Assembly (NCBI GenBank): GCA_963770045.1
Contig: CAVYOD010000033.1
Coordinates: forward strand, 1 to 64,000
Direction of reading: 5' to 3'
DNA from: CAVYOD01 sp963770045
GTDB taxonomy: Bacteria > Acidobacteriota > Aminicenantia > Aminicenantales > CAVYOD01
DNA length: 64,000 nt
Of this stretch, positions 8,154 through 17,690 are shown in pieces. Position numbers and translations under genes: made by a program. The first letter of the stretch is position 1. Each line of letters opens with the position of its first letter. The notes below the pieces were generated by a model. That model was not told the DNA's origin. It did not search any database and worked only from the letters and a program-made list of their open reading frames with translations.

Positions 8154-10573
8154 ATGAGATGCCGAGCCTTGAGCGCGTTTGTATTTATTTTGATTCTGAC
8201 CGGTCTCACCGGATGCAAGAAGCCGCCGAATTCCGTGTCTGGTGGAGCGGCCTACCTGGTTCCGGTCCAACCACCCAAGAGCCATTATCTCATTGATGCC
8301 CGGGTTGACGCCGCTCGTGCCTTGATCGAGGGCCAGGAGAAAATAACCCTGAAAAATAATTCTTCTCTGCCATTAAATGTTGTGGCCTTGGATTGGCAGA
8401 TGAACGGGTCGTCTTCGATGGACGTAACTGCGCAGGGGCAGAAACTCTCACCTAAGGCGGGGCCATCTGCCTCCAACCCAGGTTCGCCTGTTTTTTTCAA
8501 CCTGCCCCGGGCTGTTGTTCCCGGGGAGGAACTCAAACTAGACATCAGCTTCAGGCAAAAATTCGGAGATCCCAAGGAGGAATCCGGAGGGACGACGAGC
8601 TGGTACCCGCGCTTGTGGTGGGACGGCCTTCCTGTCCATGAAGCATTTTCGGTCAAGCTCGAGGTTCCGGAGGGCTACGCGCTGGCGGCCAGCGGACGCC
8701 TCGATCCCAAGACCGGCCGATACGAGGCCGAAAGTGCGCGTACATTCGGGATTTATCTCGGGAAGGGCATGAAAACCGAAAGCCGCGAGGTCGATGGCGT
8801 GCTTATTACCTCCCTCTTCACCGAGAAAGGCGCCAAAGCCGCAAGCATTTGCCTGGAGACGGCCGCCGACGCCATAAAATACTATAAAGAGTGGCTCGGG
8901 TTTTACCCTTTTCCGTTCCTGACGATCATCCCTGGAGGGCCGGGCGCTGGGGCGGTTATCCTTTCGCCACCGGCATCGTCGCCATCCACGGCCTTGAAAC
9001 CTACAAAGAAGGAGAATCGCCGCGGCATTGGCAGCACATCACCTCGCATGAAATCGGCCATGAATACTGGGGAGAGTGGGTTATGGACGCCGACAATCCC
9101 CCTTGGCTCTGGATTTGCATGGGGATCTTCGCGGATACGCGCTATATGACCGCCCGCAAGTACGATCCGAACAGACTCACCGAGTGGACGGGCAACTATG
9201 TTAGCGGGATTCCCATGTATTATGACATGACTCTGGATATCACGCCGGCCATTGAGGAAAAGATCAAATACGACCGCAACAACACGGTCATTCACAGCAA
9301 GGGGCCGGCCATGATTTTCGCTCTGGACTCTGTTTTAGGCCGGGAGACGTTCGACCGGATTTATAAGAAGGCTCTCCTCGTTTTCGGAGGCAAGCGTTTG
9401 GGGTGGCGCGATTTTGAGAAGTTCTGCGAAGCCGAGACCGGACAGAACCTTCAGTGGTTCTTTGACGCCTGGGTGCGCTCGAACGATTATCTCTGTTATG
9501 CCATCGAATCTCAGGATAGCCGGCCGGAGGGCGAGGGATTCAAGACCGAAATCCGGTCAAGCGGCTTGGCACAATGAAGATGCCGGTTCCGGTCAAGGCC
9601 GATTTTCGAAGACGGAACAGAGCAGACGATTCAATCGGACCGGACTCTGGACATCGACACTCTTGTCTTCCGGAGCAAAGCCAAACTCAAGGATGCCGTC
9701 CTCAATCCAGACAAGAGACTGGCGATGGTTGACAGGCCGGTCCCGGCGATTTCAAAAGAAGCTGCCGAACTTCTCTCTCGTGGATGGGATTCTTCGGATA
9801 GCCTACAGATCTTCGAAGCGGTCAAGAGCGAAGCCATCTCTGTGGCCAATATCTGGCATCGATTGGGGTGGCAGCTCTATGAAGGCGACCTTCTGAACGA
9901 GTCCGCGTTGTGCTTTGAGAAACTCGCCGGCCTCGAAACGGACCCTGATACGAAATTCGCCGCGCAGTGCTGGCTGGGCCTCTTGAACGACCTCCGGGGC
10001 GAAAGGTCTAAAGCGCTCGAGCATTATCGACAAGCCTTAACCCTCGGCGAGGCGCGATCCGTGAGCGACGGGAATCTGGGATTTAACTTGGATCACGCCT
10101 GGGTCGAGGAGAGGCTTAAAGCACCATTCAGCAGGGAGTCCGTCCTCCACATGTCCTCGAACCCGACACCTAAGGAACTTGCGGAAATCCTCAATGGCTT
10201 AAATTACACACACGAAGGGAAGAACCCTTATCTGATCTACGAGAAGGCGAAGAATTTGACCATCGCCGAGAGCGACTTTTGGTTCAAGTTAGGACTTCTC
10301 CTCTTCGATAGCGGCTATAACAAAGAGTCCCTGGCGGCGTTCGAAAAGGTTCCGCCGCTGGATTCGTCCAAGCTCGGTCAGTTCGCTGTTTGGACGTGGA
10401 TGGGTCACATCAACGATCTGCTGGGGAAGCGCGATGAGGCTGTCGCCTGTTATCATAAAGCCCTCGAGTTCGATACGGGTGAATCCATGCGGATGGACCA
10501 GTATGGGATGAAGATCGACCGCGCCTGGGTGGAGGCCCGCCTGAAATCGCCGTTCTCGTGGAAGAAAAAATAG
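8154..10573 (+). CDS. M1-type metallopeptidase lipoprotein with C-terminal TPR-like duplication, broken by three indels
   Basis: The repaired product is about 800 residues. It begins with a lipoprotein signal (ILTGLTGC), then an M1-like beta domain, a catalytic region with HEIGHEYW (codons at about 9047-9061) and a helical C-terminus. The C-terminus has two similar halves, each with a Trp-rich TPR-like pair and ending HAWVEERLKAPFS or RAWVEARLKSPFS. The reading frame changes near 8943, near 9568 and near 9603; the sequence joins naturally if one base is restored at the first two sites and one removed at the third. The usual Glu zinc ligand in a WxNEG motif is not seen; the equivalent segment reads WLWICMGIFADTRY. 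The start has GGAGG at 8143-8147. An exported aminopeptidase is likely, and activity depends on whether the breaks are real. Confidence 0.75.
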
Positions 10574-10689
10574 AATCCGCCGGAGCTCAAAGTTAGCCGT
10601 CGGCCATCGCACCGCTTTTTATTTTTCAAGATGTTTGATAGAATCCCGATCTTATGATTTGGGGAATAGTGCGGAGAAAGGAGACAGCT

Positions 10690-12174
10690 ATGAGAAAAGC
10701 CTTCGCGATTTCGGTTATCCTGATCTTTTTTGTCTCGTTCCTCTATTCCATCGAGACTAAGGAGGCTGACCCTCTCCTCATAAAAGTCAAGCCGGCAAAA
10801 CTCACGCCGATGAAGACAGATGTATTTTCTTGGCTTGATGCCAATGCCGTCGAACTCGGAAAGTTGAACGACCAGATCTGGAGTTTTGCCGAAGTCGCGA
10901 TGGAAGAGTACCAGTCTTCCGAAGCACTCGCCTCTTATCTCGAAAAGAACGGATTCAAAGTGGAAAGGGGAGCGGCCGGGATGCCGACCGCGTTTGTGGC
11001 CGTCTATGGATCCGGCGAGCCGACGATCGGGATCCTGGCCGAATACGACGCCCTGCCGGGTCTTTCTCAGGAAGCGGTCCCACAGAAAAAGCCGGTGCAG
11101 GAAGGGAAACCAGGTCACGGCTGCGGTCATAACGTCTTCGGAGTGGCCAGCACAGCCACGGCGGCCGCCCTGAAACAGGTCATGGAAAAGAATCGGCTCA
11201 AAGGGACGATCAAGCTCTTCGGCTGCCCGGCTGAAGAGACTGTGGTCGGGAAGGTCTTCATGGCCCGAGATGGCGTTTTCGACGGACTATCCTGCTGCAT
11301 CCAGTGGCACCCTGACCAGGAGAACGGGGTCTCCCTGGAGTCGAGCAATGCCATGAATCAGATCCAGGTGGAGTTTTTCGGCAAGGCCGCCCATGCGGCC
11401 GGAGATCCCTGGGATGGCAGGAGCGCCTTGGACGGGATTGAGCTCACCGATGTCGGCCTTAATTTCCTGCGTGAGCACCTCAAACCCACGGCGCGGATCC
11501 ACTATGTCATCCTCAACGGCGGCGGAGCGCCGAATGTCGTTCCAGACTACGCCCGGGCCTGGTACTATGTCCGGGACATCAACCGGGAAAGTGTCGATAA
11601 GGACTATGAGTGGGTGCTCAAGATTATCGACGGCGCGGCCAAGATGAGCGAGACGACTTACAAAATCAACTTTATCAGCGGGGTGCACGAAACACTAATG
11701 AACAGGGCGGCGTCGGAAGCCGTCTACAGCAACCTTTTGCTTGTCGGCCCCCCTTCTTTCAGTCCCGAGGAGCAGGCTTTCGCTAAGGAAATCCAGAAGA
11801 ATTCAGGCGTTGAAGAAAAAGGATTAAAAGCGGATATCTCCCCGTTTAAACTTCCCGAACGGAGCTGGGGCGGCGGCTCGACGGATGTCGCGGAGGTGAG
11901 CTGGCTCACGCCGACGACCGCGCTGGGAGTTGCGACTGCACCAATCGGCACACCCGGTCATAACTGGGCAACCGTGGCGTGCGGCGGGACGTCGATTGCC
12001 CATAAGGCGCTTATCATCGCCGCCAAGGTCATGGCTGCCACCGGAATCGATTTTCTGACCCAGCCGGAGACGATCCAGAAGATGCGGGCGGAGTGGACGG
12101 CGAGCAAAAAAGGCGCGGAGTATAAGTCTCCTCTTCCCGCCGACCTCAAGCCTCCGGTGAAACCTAAGAAATAA
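10690..12174 (+). CDS. Exported M20 amidohydrolase (AbgB-like)
   Basis: 494 residues with a cleavable signal peptide (hydrophobic residues about 5-19). The M20 metal-site motifs are present in order: GILAEYDALPG, GHGCGHNVFG, CPAEETVVGK and IQWHPDQ, followed by a dimerisation domain starting FFGKAAHAAGDPWDG. Family members such as AbgB hydrolyse N-acyl amino acids (for example p-aminobenzoyl-glutamate) or small peptides. An exported form fits the peptide-scavenging theme of the neighbourhood. The ATG at 10690 follows GAAAGGAGA; an upstream in-frame ATG at 10654 lacks a ribosome site and would place the signal peptide internally. The exact substrate is unknown. Confidence 0.9.
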   Translation: MRKAFAISVILIFFVSFLYSIETKEADPLLIKVKPAKLTPMKTDVFSWLDANAVELGKLNDQIWSFAEVAMEEYQSSEALASYLEKNGFKVERGAAGMPTAFVAVYGSGEPTIGILAEYDALPGLSQEAVPQKKPVQEGKPGHGCGHNVFGVASTATAAALKQVMEKNRLKGTIKLFGCPAEETVVGKVFMARDGVFDGLSCCIQWHPDQENGVSLESSNAMNQIQVEFFGKAAHAAGDPWDGRSALDGIELTDVGLNFLREHLKPTARIHYVILNGGGAPNVVPDYARAWYYVRDINRESVDKDYEWVLKIIDGAAKMSETTYKINFISGVHETLMNRAASEAVYSNLLLVGPPSFSPEEQAFAKEIQKNSGVEEKGLKADISPFKLPERSWGGGSTDVAEVSWLTPTTALGVATAPIGTPGHNWATVACGGTSIAHKALIIAAKVMAATGIDFLTQPETIQKMRAEWTASKKGAEYKSPLPADLKPPVKPKK

Positions 12175-12553
12175 GAAACCCCGAGCTCTGTCCATCCGAC
12201 GCGGACGAGGTTGCTTGCCCATTGCCCCGTCGGCTCACAGTTCAAAGCAAGCAGTCCCCGGGGAAACTTCGACAGGCGTGAATTTCATAGACGAAGACAC
12301 CTGTTGTGGGCTCTTATTTCCGGGCCTGCCCCCTTTAAGTTGGGCGAGGCTACATCCTTTTGGATAAGCCGGAAGAGGCTGGTCGGGCTGAGGGCCGGTG
12401 ACATCTGCATTGCTTTATTAGCTCATTCCTGAGAGAATCAAGACGTTGGGGTTCAGAAGATGTTGACCCAAAATCAGTTCGCCAGGAAAGACGGATGAGC
12501 AGGAAGAAATGTTCAAAGGCAAAAAACTAATTTAGACATTACGGGAGGTGACA
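12175..12553. other. Intergenic region at the boundary of the AT-rich island
   Basis: About 380 bases between the M20 amidohydrolase and the KH protein genes. I see no convincing ORF, tRNA or terminator. Base composition changes here from GC-rich to AT-rich towards the right end. A promoter for the KH/sigma-factor genes could lie in the last 100 bases, but I cannot pick a convincing -35/-10 pair. Confidence 0.5.
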
Positions 12554-12790
12554 GTGAAAGAACTCGTCGAGTTGATTACCAAATCATTAGTGGACGATCC
12601 GGACAAGGTGAAGGTTACCCAACTGGATGGGCAACAGAGCTCGATCATTGAATTAAGTGTAGCTCCGGAAGATATGGGCAAGGTTATTGGAAAACAGGGA
12701 AGAACTGCTCAGGCTATCAGAGTTATTCTCGGTGCGGCTGGAATGAAGCTGAAAAGGAGAGTAAATCTCGAGATAGTAGAAAAAAGATAA
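12554..12790 (+). CDS. khpA: KhpA-like KH-domain RNA-binding protein
   Basis: 78 residues, the usual size for KhpA. It starts VKELVELITKSLVDDPD and has the KH-domain loop GKVIGKQGRTAQAIR (about residues 40-54), which contacts single-stranded RNA. KhpA proteins bind many RNAs with their partner KhpB and affect cell-envelope growth in Gram-positive bacteria; a similar RNA chaperone role is inferred. I chose the second GTG (12554), five bases after GGAGG; the earlier GTG overlaps the ribosome site. The gene is usually next to rpsP, but here it stands before an RpoD-like sigma factor in an AT-rich island, which is unusual. Confidence 0.88.
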   Translation: MKELVELITKSLVDDPDKVKVTQLDGQQSSIIELSVAPEDMGKVIGKQGRTAQAIRVILGAAGMKLKRRVNLEIVEKR

Positions 12791-12837
12791 TTTGGTCAGG
12801 ATGGGAAAGCGATTATCTGTTGGCGTTGAATGATGTT

Positions 12838-12975
12838 TGGCGTGAGAGAAAAAGAAACAAGTCAATGACAAGAGAAAAAGAGAGAAGAGACAGAGAAAAA
12901 AAAGAAAATTCGAAAAGAAAAAGAGAGAAAAGAGGGAGAGAGAAAAAAACAAGCTAAAAGGGAGAAAACCAGGGG
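12838..12975 (+). repeat. Low-complexity purine tract
   Basis: A stretch of roughly 140 bases that is almost entirely A and G on the plus strand, built from AGAGAAA, GAAAAAG and similar words with only a few interrupting pyrimidines. It lies between khpA and the sigma-factor gene, in what would be the sigma gene's leader. It could form unusual DNA structure or act as an unstructured RNA leader. It might also reflect repeat slippage or an assembly artefact. Confidence 0.75.
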
Positions 12976-13022
12976 TCTTTTTCTCCAGAGAAATTCTCTT
13001 CCAAAAAACAATGAGAGGTTCT

Positions 13023-14414
13023 ATGTCAAGCGGGAGTTTGGAGCGAGCCGGCGATCCTATGAAACTTTATTTTAATGACCTGGGCAATATCTCGCTCCTG
13101 ACTCGGAAAGAAGAACTAGCTGCCGCAAGGGAAATCGAAAGAGGTGAAAAACTTATTATCAAGTCGCTTTCCGAAATAGCCTTTGTTCCCGAGAAAATTC
13201 TGGCGCTGGGAAAGAAAATGAAATCGAATCCAAATGTCATCCGCAAAATGTTTGACTGCGGCAAGGATGATAACTCAGAGACACGGGCAGGGGACAAGAT
13301 GTCGGACATCGCTGATGAGATTAACAAGATCAGCGTTTTGAGTTGTCAATTGAAGAACCTGCCTACAGGAAAAAAATATTCTTTGACTCGAGGGCGTCTC
13401 ATCGTCGATATAAGTCGCATCATTGGGGGACTGAATTTAAGCCGCATATTTAGAGAAAAAGTCATTGAGGATCTGGAGGAAAAGCTTAAAGAAATCACCG
13501 AACTCGAAAAAACCAGAGAAGTTTTAAAACGTTCACTTTCCCGAATCCCGGTTGAAGAAAATAAGAGTGAACTCCAACAGAAAATTCTTAATACCAATAA
13601 ACTTCTGAAAACCTTCCAGAAAGAGCTCGGAGTTGATTCCCGAGGATTGAAAAAAACTCTTTTTGCTATCTCTTCAGGAAGACTGATCAGTGGGCAAGCA
13701 AAAAAGAAGCTTATTACAGCTAACTTAAGATTAGTGATATCGATTGCCAAGAAATACAGCAATTTTGGAGTGCCGTTCCTTGATTTAATTCAAGAAGGAA
13801 ATATGGGCTTGATGACAGCCGTAGAAAAATTTGACTACCGGAGAGGGTATAAATTTTCAACCTATGCCCATTGGTGGGTGAGACAAGGAATAACCCGCGC
13901 GATTGCTGACCAGTCGAGGACCATAAGAGTCCCCGTGCATATAGACGAAGCCATAAAAAAATTGGCCAGAGTCTCAAGAGATCTTGTTCAAAATCTGGGC
14001 AGGGAACCAACTTTTGAAGAGATCGCAGAAAAGATGAATATGCCCGTCGGTAAGGTACAAAAAATCATGAAAATTGCCCAAGTCCCCCTTTCACTCGAGA
14101 CGCCAATAGGAGAAGGAGAAGAAAGTCATCTGAGTGATTTTATCGAGGATAAGGATATCCTCTCGCCTCCCGATCAAGTCATTTATATTAATTTGAGAGA
14201 GAAAATTGAGGAAGCGCTGAAAACTCATACCCAGAGAGAAGCAAACATTTTAAAAATGAGATTTGGCTTAGGAGACGGCCGCGAACATACCCTGGAAGAA
14301 GTCGGGCAGAAATACAAGGTTACACGTGAACGAATCAGGCAAATCCAGGAAAAAGCAATAAGAAAGTTAAAGCATTCTCGTCACAGTCGAAAACTAAAGT
14401 CCTTTATAAAATAG
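13023..14414 (+). CDS. RpoD-like RNA polymerase sigma-70 factor
   Basis: About 463 residues. Region 1.2 is visible at the start (DPMKLYFNDLGNISLLTR), followed by a long charged non-conserved region. Region 2 contains LITANLRLVISIAKKYSN, DLIQEGNMGLMTAVEKFDY and the melting/-10 motif KFSTYAHWWVRQGITRAI. Region 3 begins IRVPVHIDEAIKKL. Region 4.2 contains VTRERIRQIQEKAIRKLK for -35 recognition. Region 1.1 is missing. It could be the housekeeping sigma or a group 2 paralogue; divergence from the usual FSTYATWWIRQAI slightly favours a paralogue or transferred gene. I chose the ATG at 13023 because GAGAGG lies just upstream; the ATG at 13011 has no such site. It sits in an AT-rich island after a purine tract. 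Confidence 0.92.
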   Translation: MSSGSLERAGDPMKLYFNDLGNISLLTRKEELAAAREIERGEKLIIKSLSEIAFVPEKILALGKKMKSNPNVIRKMFDCGKDDNSETRAGDKMSDIADEINKISVLSCQLKNLPTGKKYSLTRGRLIVDISRIIGGLNLSRIFREKVIEDLEEKLKEITELEKTREVLKRSLSRIPVEENKSELQQKILNTNKLLKTFQKELGVDSRGLKKTLFAISSGRLISGQAKKKLITANLRLVISIAKKYSNFGVPFLDLIQEGNMGLMTAVEKFDYRRGYKFSTYAHWWVRQGITRAIADQSRTIRVPVHIDEAIKKLARVSRDLVQNLGREPTFEEIAEKMNMPVGKVQKIMKIAQVPLSLETPIGEGEESHLSDFIEDKDILSPPDQVIYINLREKIEEALKTHTQREANILKMRFGLGDGREHTLEEVGQKYKVTRERIRQIQEKAIRKLKHSRHSRKLKSFIK

Positions 14415-14458
14415 ATGAACTAAGCCTGATTTAAAAAGAGGCAAAACGCGGAATCAAT

Positions 14459-15943
14459 TCAGTTTAAATTTCTCACAATTTTTCGAAAATGGAAACCATA
14501 AATGGCGAATGATATGGCTATGCCAAAAAAGTGGGGGCGTTTAACCAATGTCCAGAAAATAAGTTTCCAATAATGAATTCTTTCTTTTCCTTTTATCCCT
14601 AAAAGCCAGATTGATTTAAAGAATGCCTTAAAGTAAGAAAATTTTAGATAGCTTTCTTTACCGAGTTGCTTTGGTTTATATTCCTTTAAAAAGGCTATCA
14701 CCCGTTTATAATAGTGTTTGGGTGAATAGATCGTATTGAGGATTTTCTTATAACCATTAAGTAGCATTTCGGTATTCATCTTGGGGACGAAGTTGAGTGA
14801 ACAGTCCGTATTATTGCAAGATGCCTCCTTCAATAGTCTATCTTCTTTTTTCAGGCGGTCATAAAGCCTTGTCCCACGAGGGGCATTCAACAATCCAACC
14901 ATAGCTGTGACAATACCGCTCCTTTGGATAAAACTTATTTGTCTTTCAAAAATTGAAGGTGGATCATTATCGAAACCGACAATAAATCCCCCCTGAACTT
15001 CCAGCCCGCTCTCCTGGATGTTTTTTACATTGGATATCAGGTCACGATTTTTATTCAGGCGCTTATTACATTCTGTGAGGCTTGCCTCATTTGGAGATTC
15101 AATTCCAATGAAGACCCTTCTAAAGCCTGCGTTGACCATTAATTGCATCAGTTCTTTGTCATCAGAAAGATTTATAGATGCTTCGGTGAAAAAATAAAAA
15201 GGGTATTTTTTCTCTTCCATCCACTTGATTAAAGATGGAAGGATTTCCATTTTCAGCTTATTCTGATTGCCGATGAAATTATCATCAACAAAAAATACCC
15301 CTCCTCTCCAACCTTGTTTATATAAGATCTCCAGTTCTCCTAAAATCTGGTCTTTGCCCTTCGTTCGTGGCTTATGGCCATTGAGGACGATGATGTCACA
15401 GAATTCACAATTATAAGGACAGCCCCTCGAATACTGAATGCTCATTGCCACATAGTGTTTCATATTGAGAAGTTCCCATTGTGGACAAGGAGTTTTTCCT
15501 ATATCAGGCCACTCTTTAGAGGAATAAAGGTGTTGGCCGCATCCATTTTTCAAATCCTCCAAAAAAGCGGGAAGCGAGTTCTCAGCCTCATCAAGGACAA
15601 AATGGTCCACATCTTCAAATTCTTCATATCCTGTCGTAAAAAGGGGACCACCTGCAACAACTTTAATTCCCAATTTATGACATCTTCGAATGACTTCTTT
15701 CGCTGACTTTTTTTGGACGACCATAGCGCTGATAAATACATAATCAGCCCACTTGAGTTCATCCTCTGTTAAAATTGAAACATTCATATCGACAAGCCTT
15801 CTCTCCCATTCTTTGGGAAGCATCGAGGCCACGGTTAACAAACCGAGTGGCGGGAAAGCGGCTTTTTTTGAGATGAATTTCAGAGCATATTTAAAACTCC
15901 AAAAAGTATCAGGATATTTGGGATAAATCAGCAATATTTTCAT
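14459..15943 (-). CDS. B12-binding radical SAM protein (DUF4070-type)
   Basis: 494 residues. An N-terminal cobalamin-binding-like Rossmann domain (MKILLIYPKYPDTFW ... VVAGGPLFTTGYEEFE) precedes a radical-SAM core with the iron-sulfur motif CPYNCEFCDI (about residues 175-184) and the GGVFFVDDNFIGN segment. The C-terminal part resembles the DUF4070 region seen in hopanoid C-2 methylase HpnP and relatives. Family members are often methyltransferases, so methylation of a lipid or other unreactive carbon is possible, but the substrate is unknown and no hopanoid genes are visible. The gene is strongly AT-rich compared with the rest of the window, suggesting transfer. It converges with the sigma-factor gene, with about 45 bases between stops. 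Confidence 0.85.
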   Translation of the reverse strand: MKILLIYPKYPDTFWSFKYALKFISKKAAFPPLGLLTVASMLPKEWERRLVDMNVSILTEDELKWADYVFISAMVVQKKSAKEVIRRCHKLGIKVVAGGPLFTTGYEEFEDVDHFVLDEAENSLPAFLEDLKNGCGQHLYSSKEWPDIGKTPCPQWELLNMKHYVAMSIQYSRGCPYNCEFCDIIVLNGHKPRTKGKDQILGELEILYKQGWRGGVFFVDDNFIGNQNKLKMEILPSLIKWMEEKKYPFYFFTEASINLSDDKELMQLMVNAGFRRVFIGIESPNEASLTECNKRLNKNRDLISNVKNIQESGLEVQGGFIVGFDNDPPSIFERQISFIQRSGIVTAMVGLLNAPRGTRLYDRLKKEDRLLKEASCNNTDCSLNFVPKMNTEMLLNGYKKILNTIYSPKHYYKRVIAFLKEYKPKQLGKESYLKFSYFKAFFKSIWLLGIKGKERIHYWKLIFWTLVKRPHFFGIAISFAIYGFHFRKIVRNLN

Positions 15944-16274
15944 GGTCGAACTCTTACTATACCTATTAGGATACTCAATTATCTCTTAAATGCCAATGAA
16001 TTGTACAGGCATCAAACCTCCATCTTTGGTTATTGTTGCCATTTATCGTCCTTAAAAGCAGATCATATATTCCATAAAAAGAAATGCTTTCACGCCTGGA
16101 GGCGTTCTTGACATGGCGGTGCGGCCGTGACTATTATTCCTTTGGTATCATCGTTGCCGTCTGTGAAACGGCATTTGCAGGGTAGCGGTTGGAGCTTTCC
16201 ACGCTCCTACCCAAAGATTCAGCGTCCAGATCAATCGTTTGGCGCGATGATGCACTATCAAGGAGGCCAGGAAC
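15944..16274. other. Intergenic region holding divergent regulatory DNA
   Basis: About 330 bases between two divergent genes. The right half carries the plus-strand promoter listed separately. Upstream of the radical-SAM gene a weak minus-strand pair, TTGGCA and TATCCT separated by 17 bases, could be its promoter. No ORF in this stretch looks real. Confidence 0.45.
16108..16137 (+). promoter_or_regulatory. Sigma-70 promoter for the ABM-domain gene
   Basis: TTGACA at 16108-16113 and TATTAT at 16132-16137, separated by 18 bases. It would give a leader of about 130 bases before the ABM-domain gene at 16275. Confidence 0.6.
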
Positions 16275-16592
16275 ATGATAAGTCGAATCTGGCATGGTTG
16301 GACTACCGCAGCTAACGCTGATGCCTACGAGTCCCTCTTCAAGAGCGAAATTTTCATTGGCATACAGAACCGCCAGATCGCGGGTTATCGGGGAATTCAA
16401 CTCTTTCGGCGGAGCCTCGATGAGGAGGTAGAGTTTGTGACCGTCATGTGGTTTGACACCTTAGACTCTGTTCGAGCCTTCGCAGGCGATGACTATGAGG
16501 TGGCGGTTGTTCCGCCAAGTGCCCGACTGTTGCTTTCCCGGTTTGATCGCCGCTCCCAGCACTACGAAGTTAGAGCGGATATGAAACCCTGA
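16275..16592 (+). CDS. Antibiotic-biosynthesis-monooxygenase (ABM) domain protein
   Basis: 105 residues. MISRIWHGWTTAANADAYE at the start and the FVTVMWFDTLDSVRAFAG segment are typical of small dimeric alpha+beta-barrel (ABM-like) proteins, in which a C-terminal residue run packs against the partner. Such proteins can be cofactor-free monooxygenases, but many have no known activity. A strong ribosome site, AAGGAGG, lies eight bases upstream. A sigma-70 promoter is about 140 bases upstream. No partner biosynthetic genes are visible, so its function is open. Confidence 0.75.
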   Translation: MISRIWHGWTTAANADAYESLFKSEIFIGIQNRQIAGYRGIQLFRRSLDEEVEFVTVMWFDTLDSVRAFAGDDYEVAVVPPSARLLLSRFDRRSQHYEVRADMKP

Positions 16593-16595
16593 TCT

Positions 16596-16630
16596 CGCAT
16601 TTTATAGCCGTTTTTAGGCCTTAAAATGCG
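16596..16630 (+). terminator. Possible hairpin terminator after the ABM gene
   Basis: CGCATTTTA at 16596-16604 pairs with TAAAATGCG at 16622-16630, a nine-base perfect stem with a 17-base loop, four bases after the ABM gene stop. It is followed by a mixed rather than pure T tract, so termination is only possible. Confidence 0.4.
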
Positions 16631-16857
16631 GCTTTTGGGGCTCAAAAAAGAGCATTTAGGGCAAAAAAATGACCTAGGAATGTTGCTATCTTATTTATTA
16701 TAAATTAATTACTGAGGTCCGACCCAAAATTTGGACCCCAATTCAAGTGCTGATTGTTCATTTCATCCGCCATTGTGGTTGGTCTTCCCTCTCACTACAG
16801 CGCTTGCGGCCATCTCGAAGTACAGGCCAGAACGTCTCTGCCATATGGGAGCGCGTC

Positions 16858-17481
16858 CTACTTCCGCGTAGATACCATTACCACCTCGCGGCAATTTCGC
16901 CAGAACACCGAGGAATGCTCTTCGCTTATTGGCAGGCCGGATTCCTCCAGCATACCCCGTATGCCGCCGCTGGCAAGGAAGGCCTTGAAGTTGTGCAGGT
17001 GGTCGCGCCCGAACGTCCTTTCCACGATGCGAATGCCAACTCCGCCCGTGTTCTTGGGAAGTGGGGCAACCGCGTCAATGATGATGCCCTTGCTGGCCAC
17101 GCGCAGTGCTTCCTTTAGGACGCGGGCCTGCTGTGACCTGGGCAGCTCGTGCACTACCATCAGCATCGTCGCGTAATCAAAGGATTGGTCCCCGAAGACA
17201 CCCAAGTCAGTGGCATCGCCATGGACAAACATCACCTCCTGAAAGGGATTGGCTTTCCGAGCGAATTCAAGCATGCGTAGTGACAGGTCAAGGCCGACCA
17301 CGGGGCAATGTTTCTGGCTCCTGAGGGCGAAGCAGAGCTGGCCGGTGCCACAAGCTATGTCCAGAACTGATAACCCTTCTGTGATGAGGTCTACGGCCAC
17401 TTGACGAGCCTCGGCCAACTGGGGATCGAAGAGCTTGTGGTAGATGGCTCCCTAATAGTAAAAGCTCTTGTCTGCAGGCAT
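16858..17481 (-). CDS. Class I SAM-dependent methyltransferase with an in-frame amber codon at position 10
   Basis: The Rossmann-type SAM site is clear: SVLDIACGTGQLCFA, then VVGLDLSLRMLEFA, HGDATDLGVF and MLMVVHELPRSQQ. The expected start is the ATG at 17481, preceded by AAAAAAGGAGG at ideal spacing. From it the frame reads MPADKSFYY, then TAG (17454-17452), then GAIYHKLFDPQLAEARQ and onward without another stop. Only non-ATG starts exist after the amber codon before the SAM motif. This is therefore a nonsense-mutated gene, a base-call error, or suppression. The methyl acceptor is unknown. It sits alone between an AT-rich intergenic stretch and the tandem-repeat region. Confidence 0.75.
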
Positions 17482-17690
17482 GGCATAACCTCCTTTTTTC
17501 ACGCCGCCCAACTATTAATATACAGCATGCCTTATTTGATAAAAATTGTTCACGACGAACGTCTTATATGATCTGATTCGGTTTGATATCCCCGCAAAAT
17601 TGCACTCTGATGTTACAACTATCCATATTATATTTCAAGCCGCTGAACCGTATCCCGACTCACCCTGCGCTTTGCATCATTTAATATTTT

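Noticed and set aside
12175..12553. A tRNA or small RNA gene in the gap before khpA
   Set aside because: No cloverleaf arms, TTCRANYY box or terminator-like hairpin could be identified.
16716..16737. Inverted repeat GGTCC...GGACC as an insertion-sequence end
   Set aside because: It is only five bases long with no partner copy or transposase nearby.
17452..17454. Pyrrolysine or selenocysteine-type recoding in the methyltransferase
   Set aside because: The codon is TAG near the very start with no supporting structure seen, and no pyl gene is present in the window; a mutation or base error is simpler.
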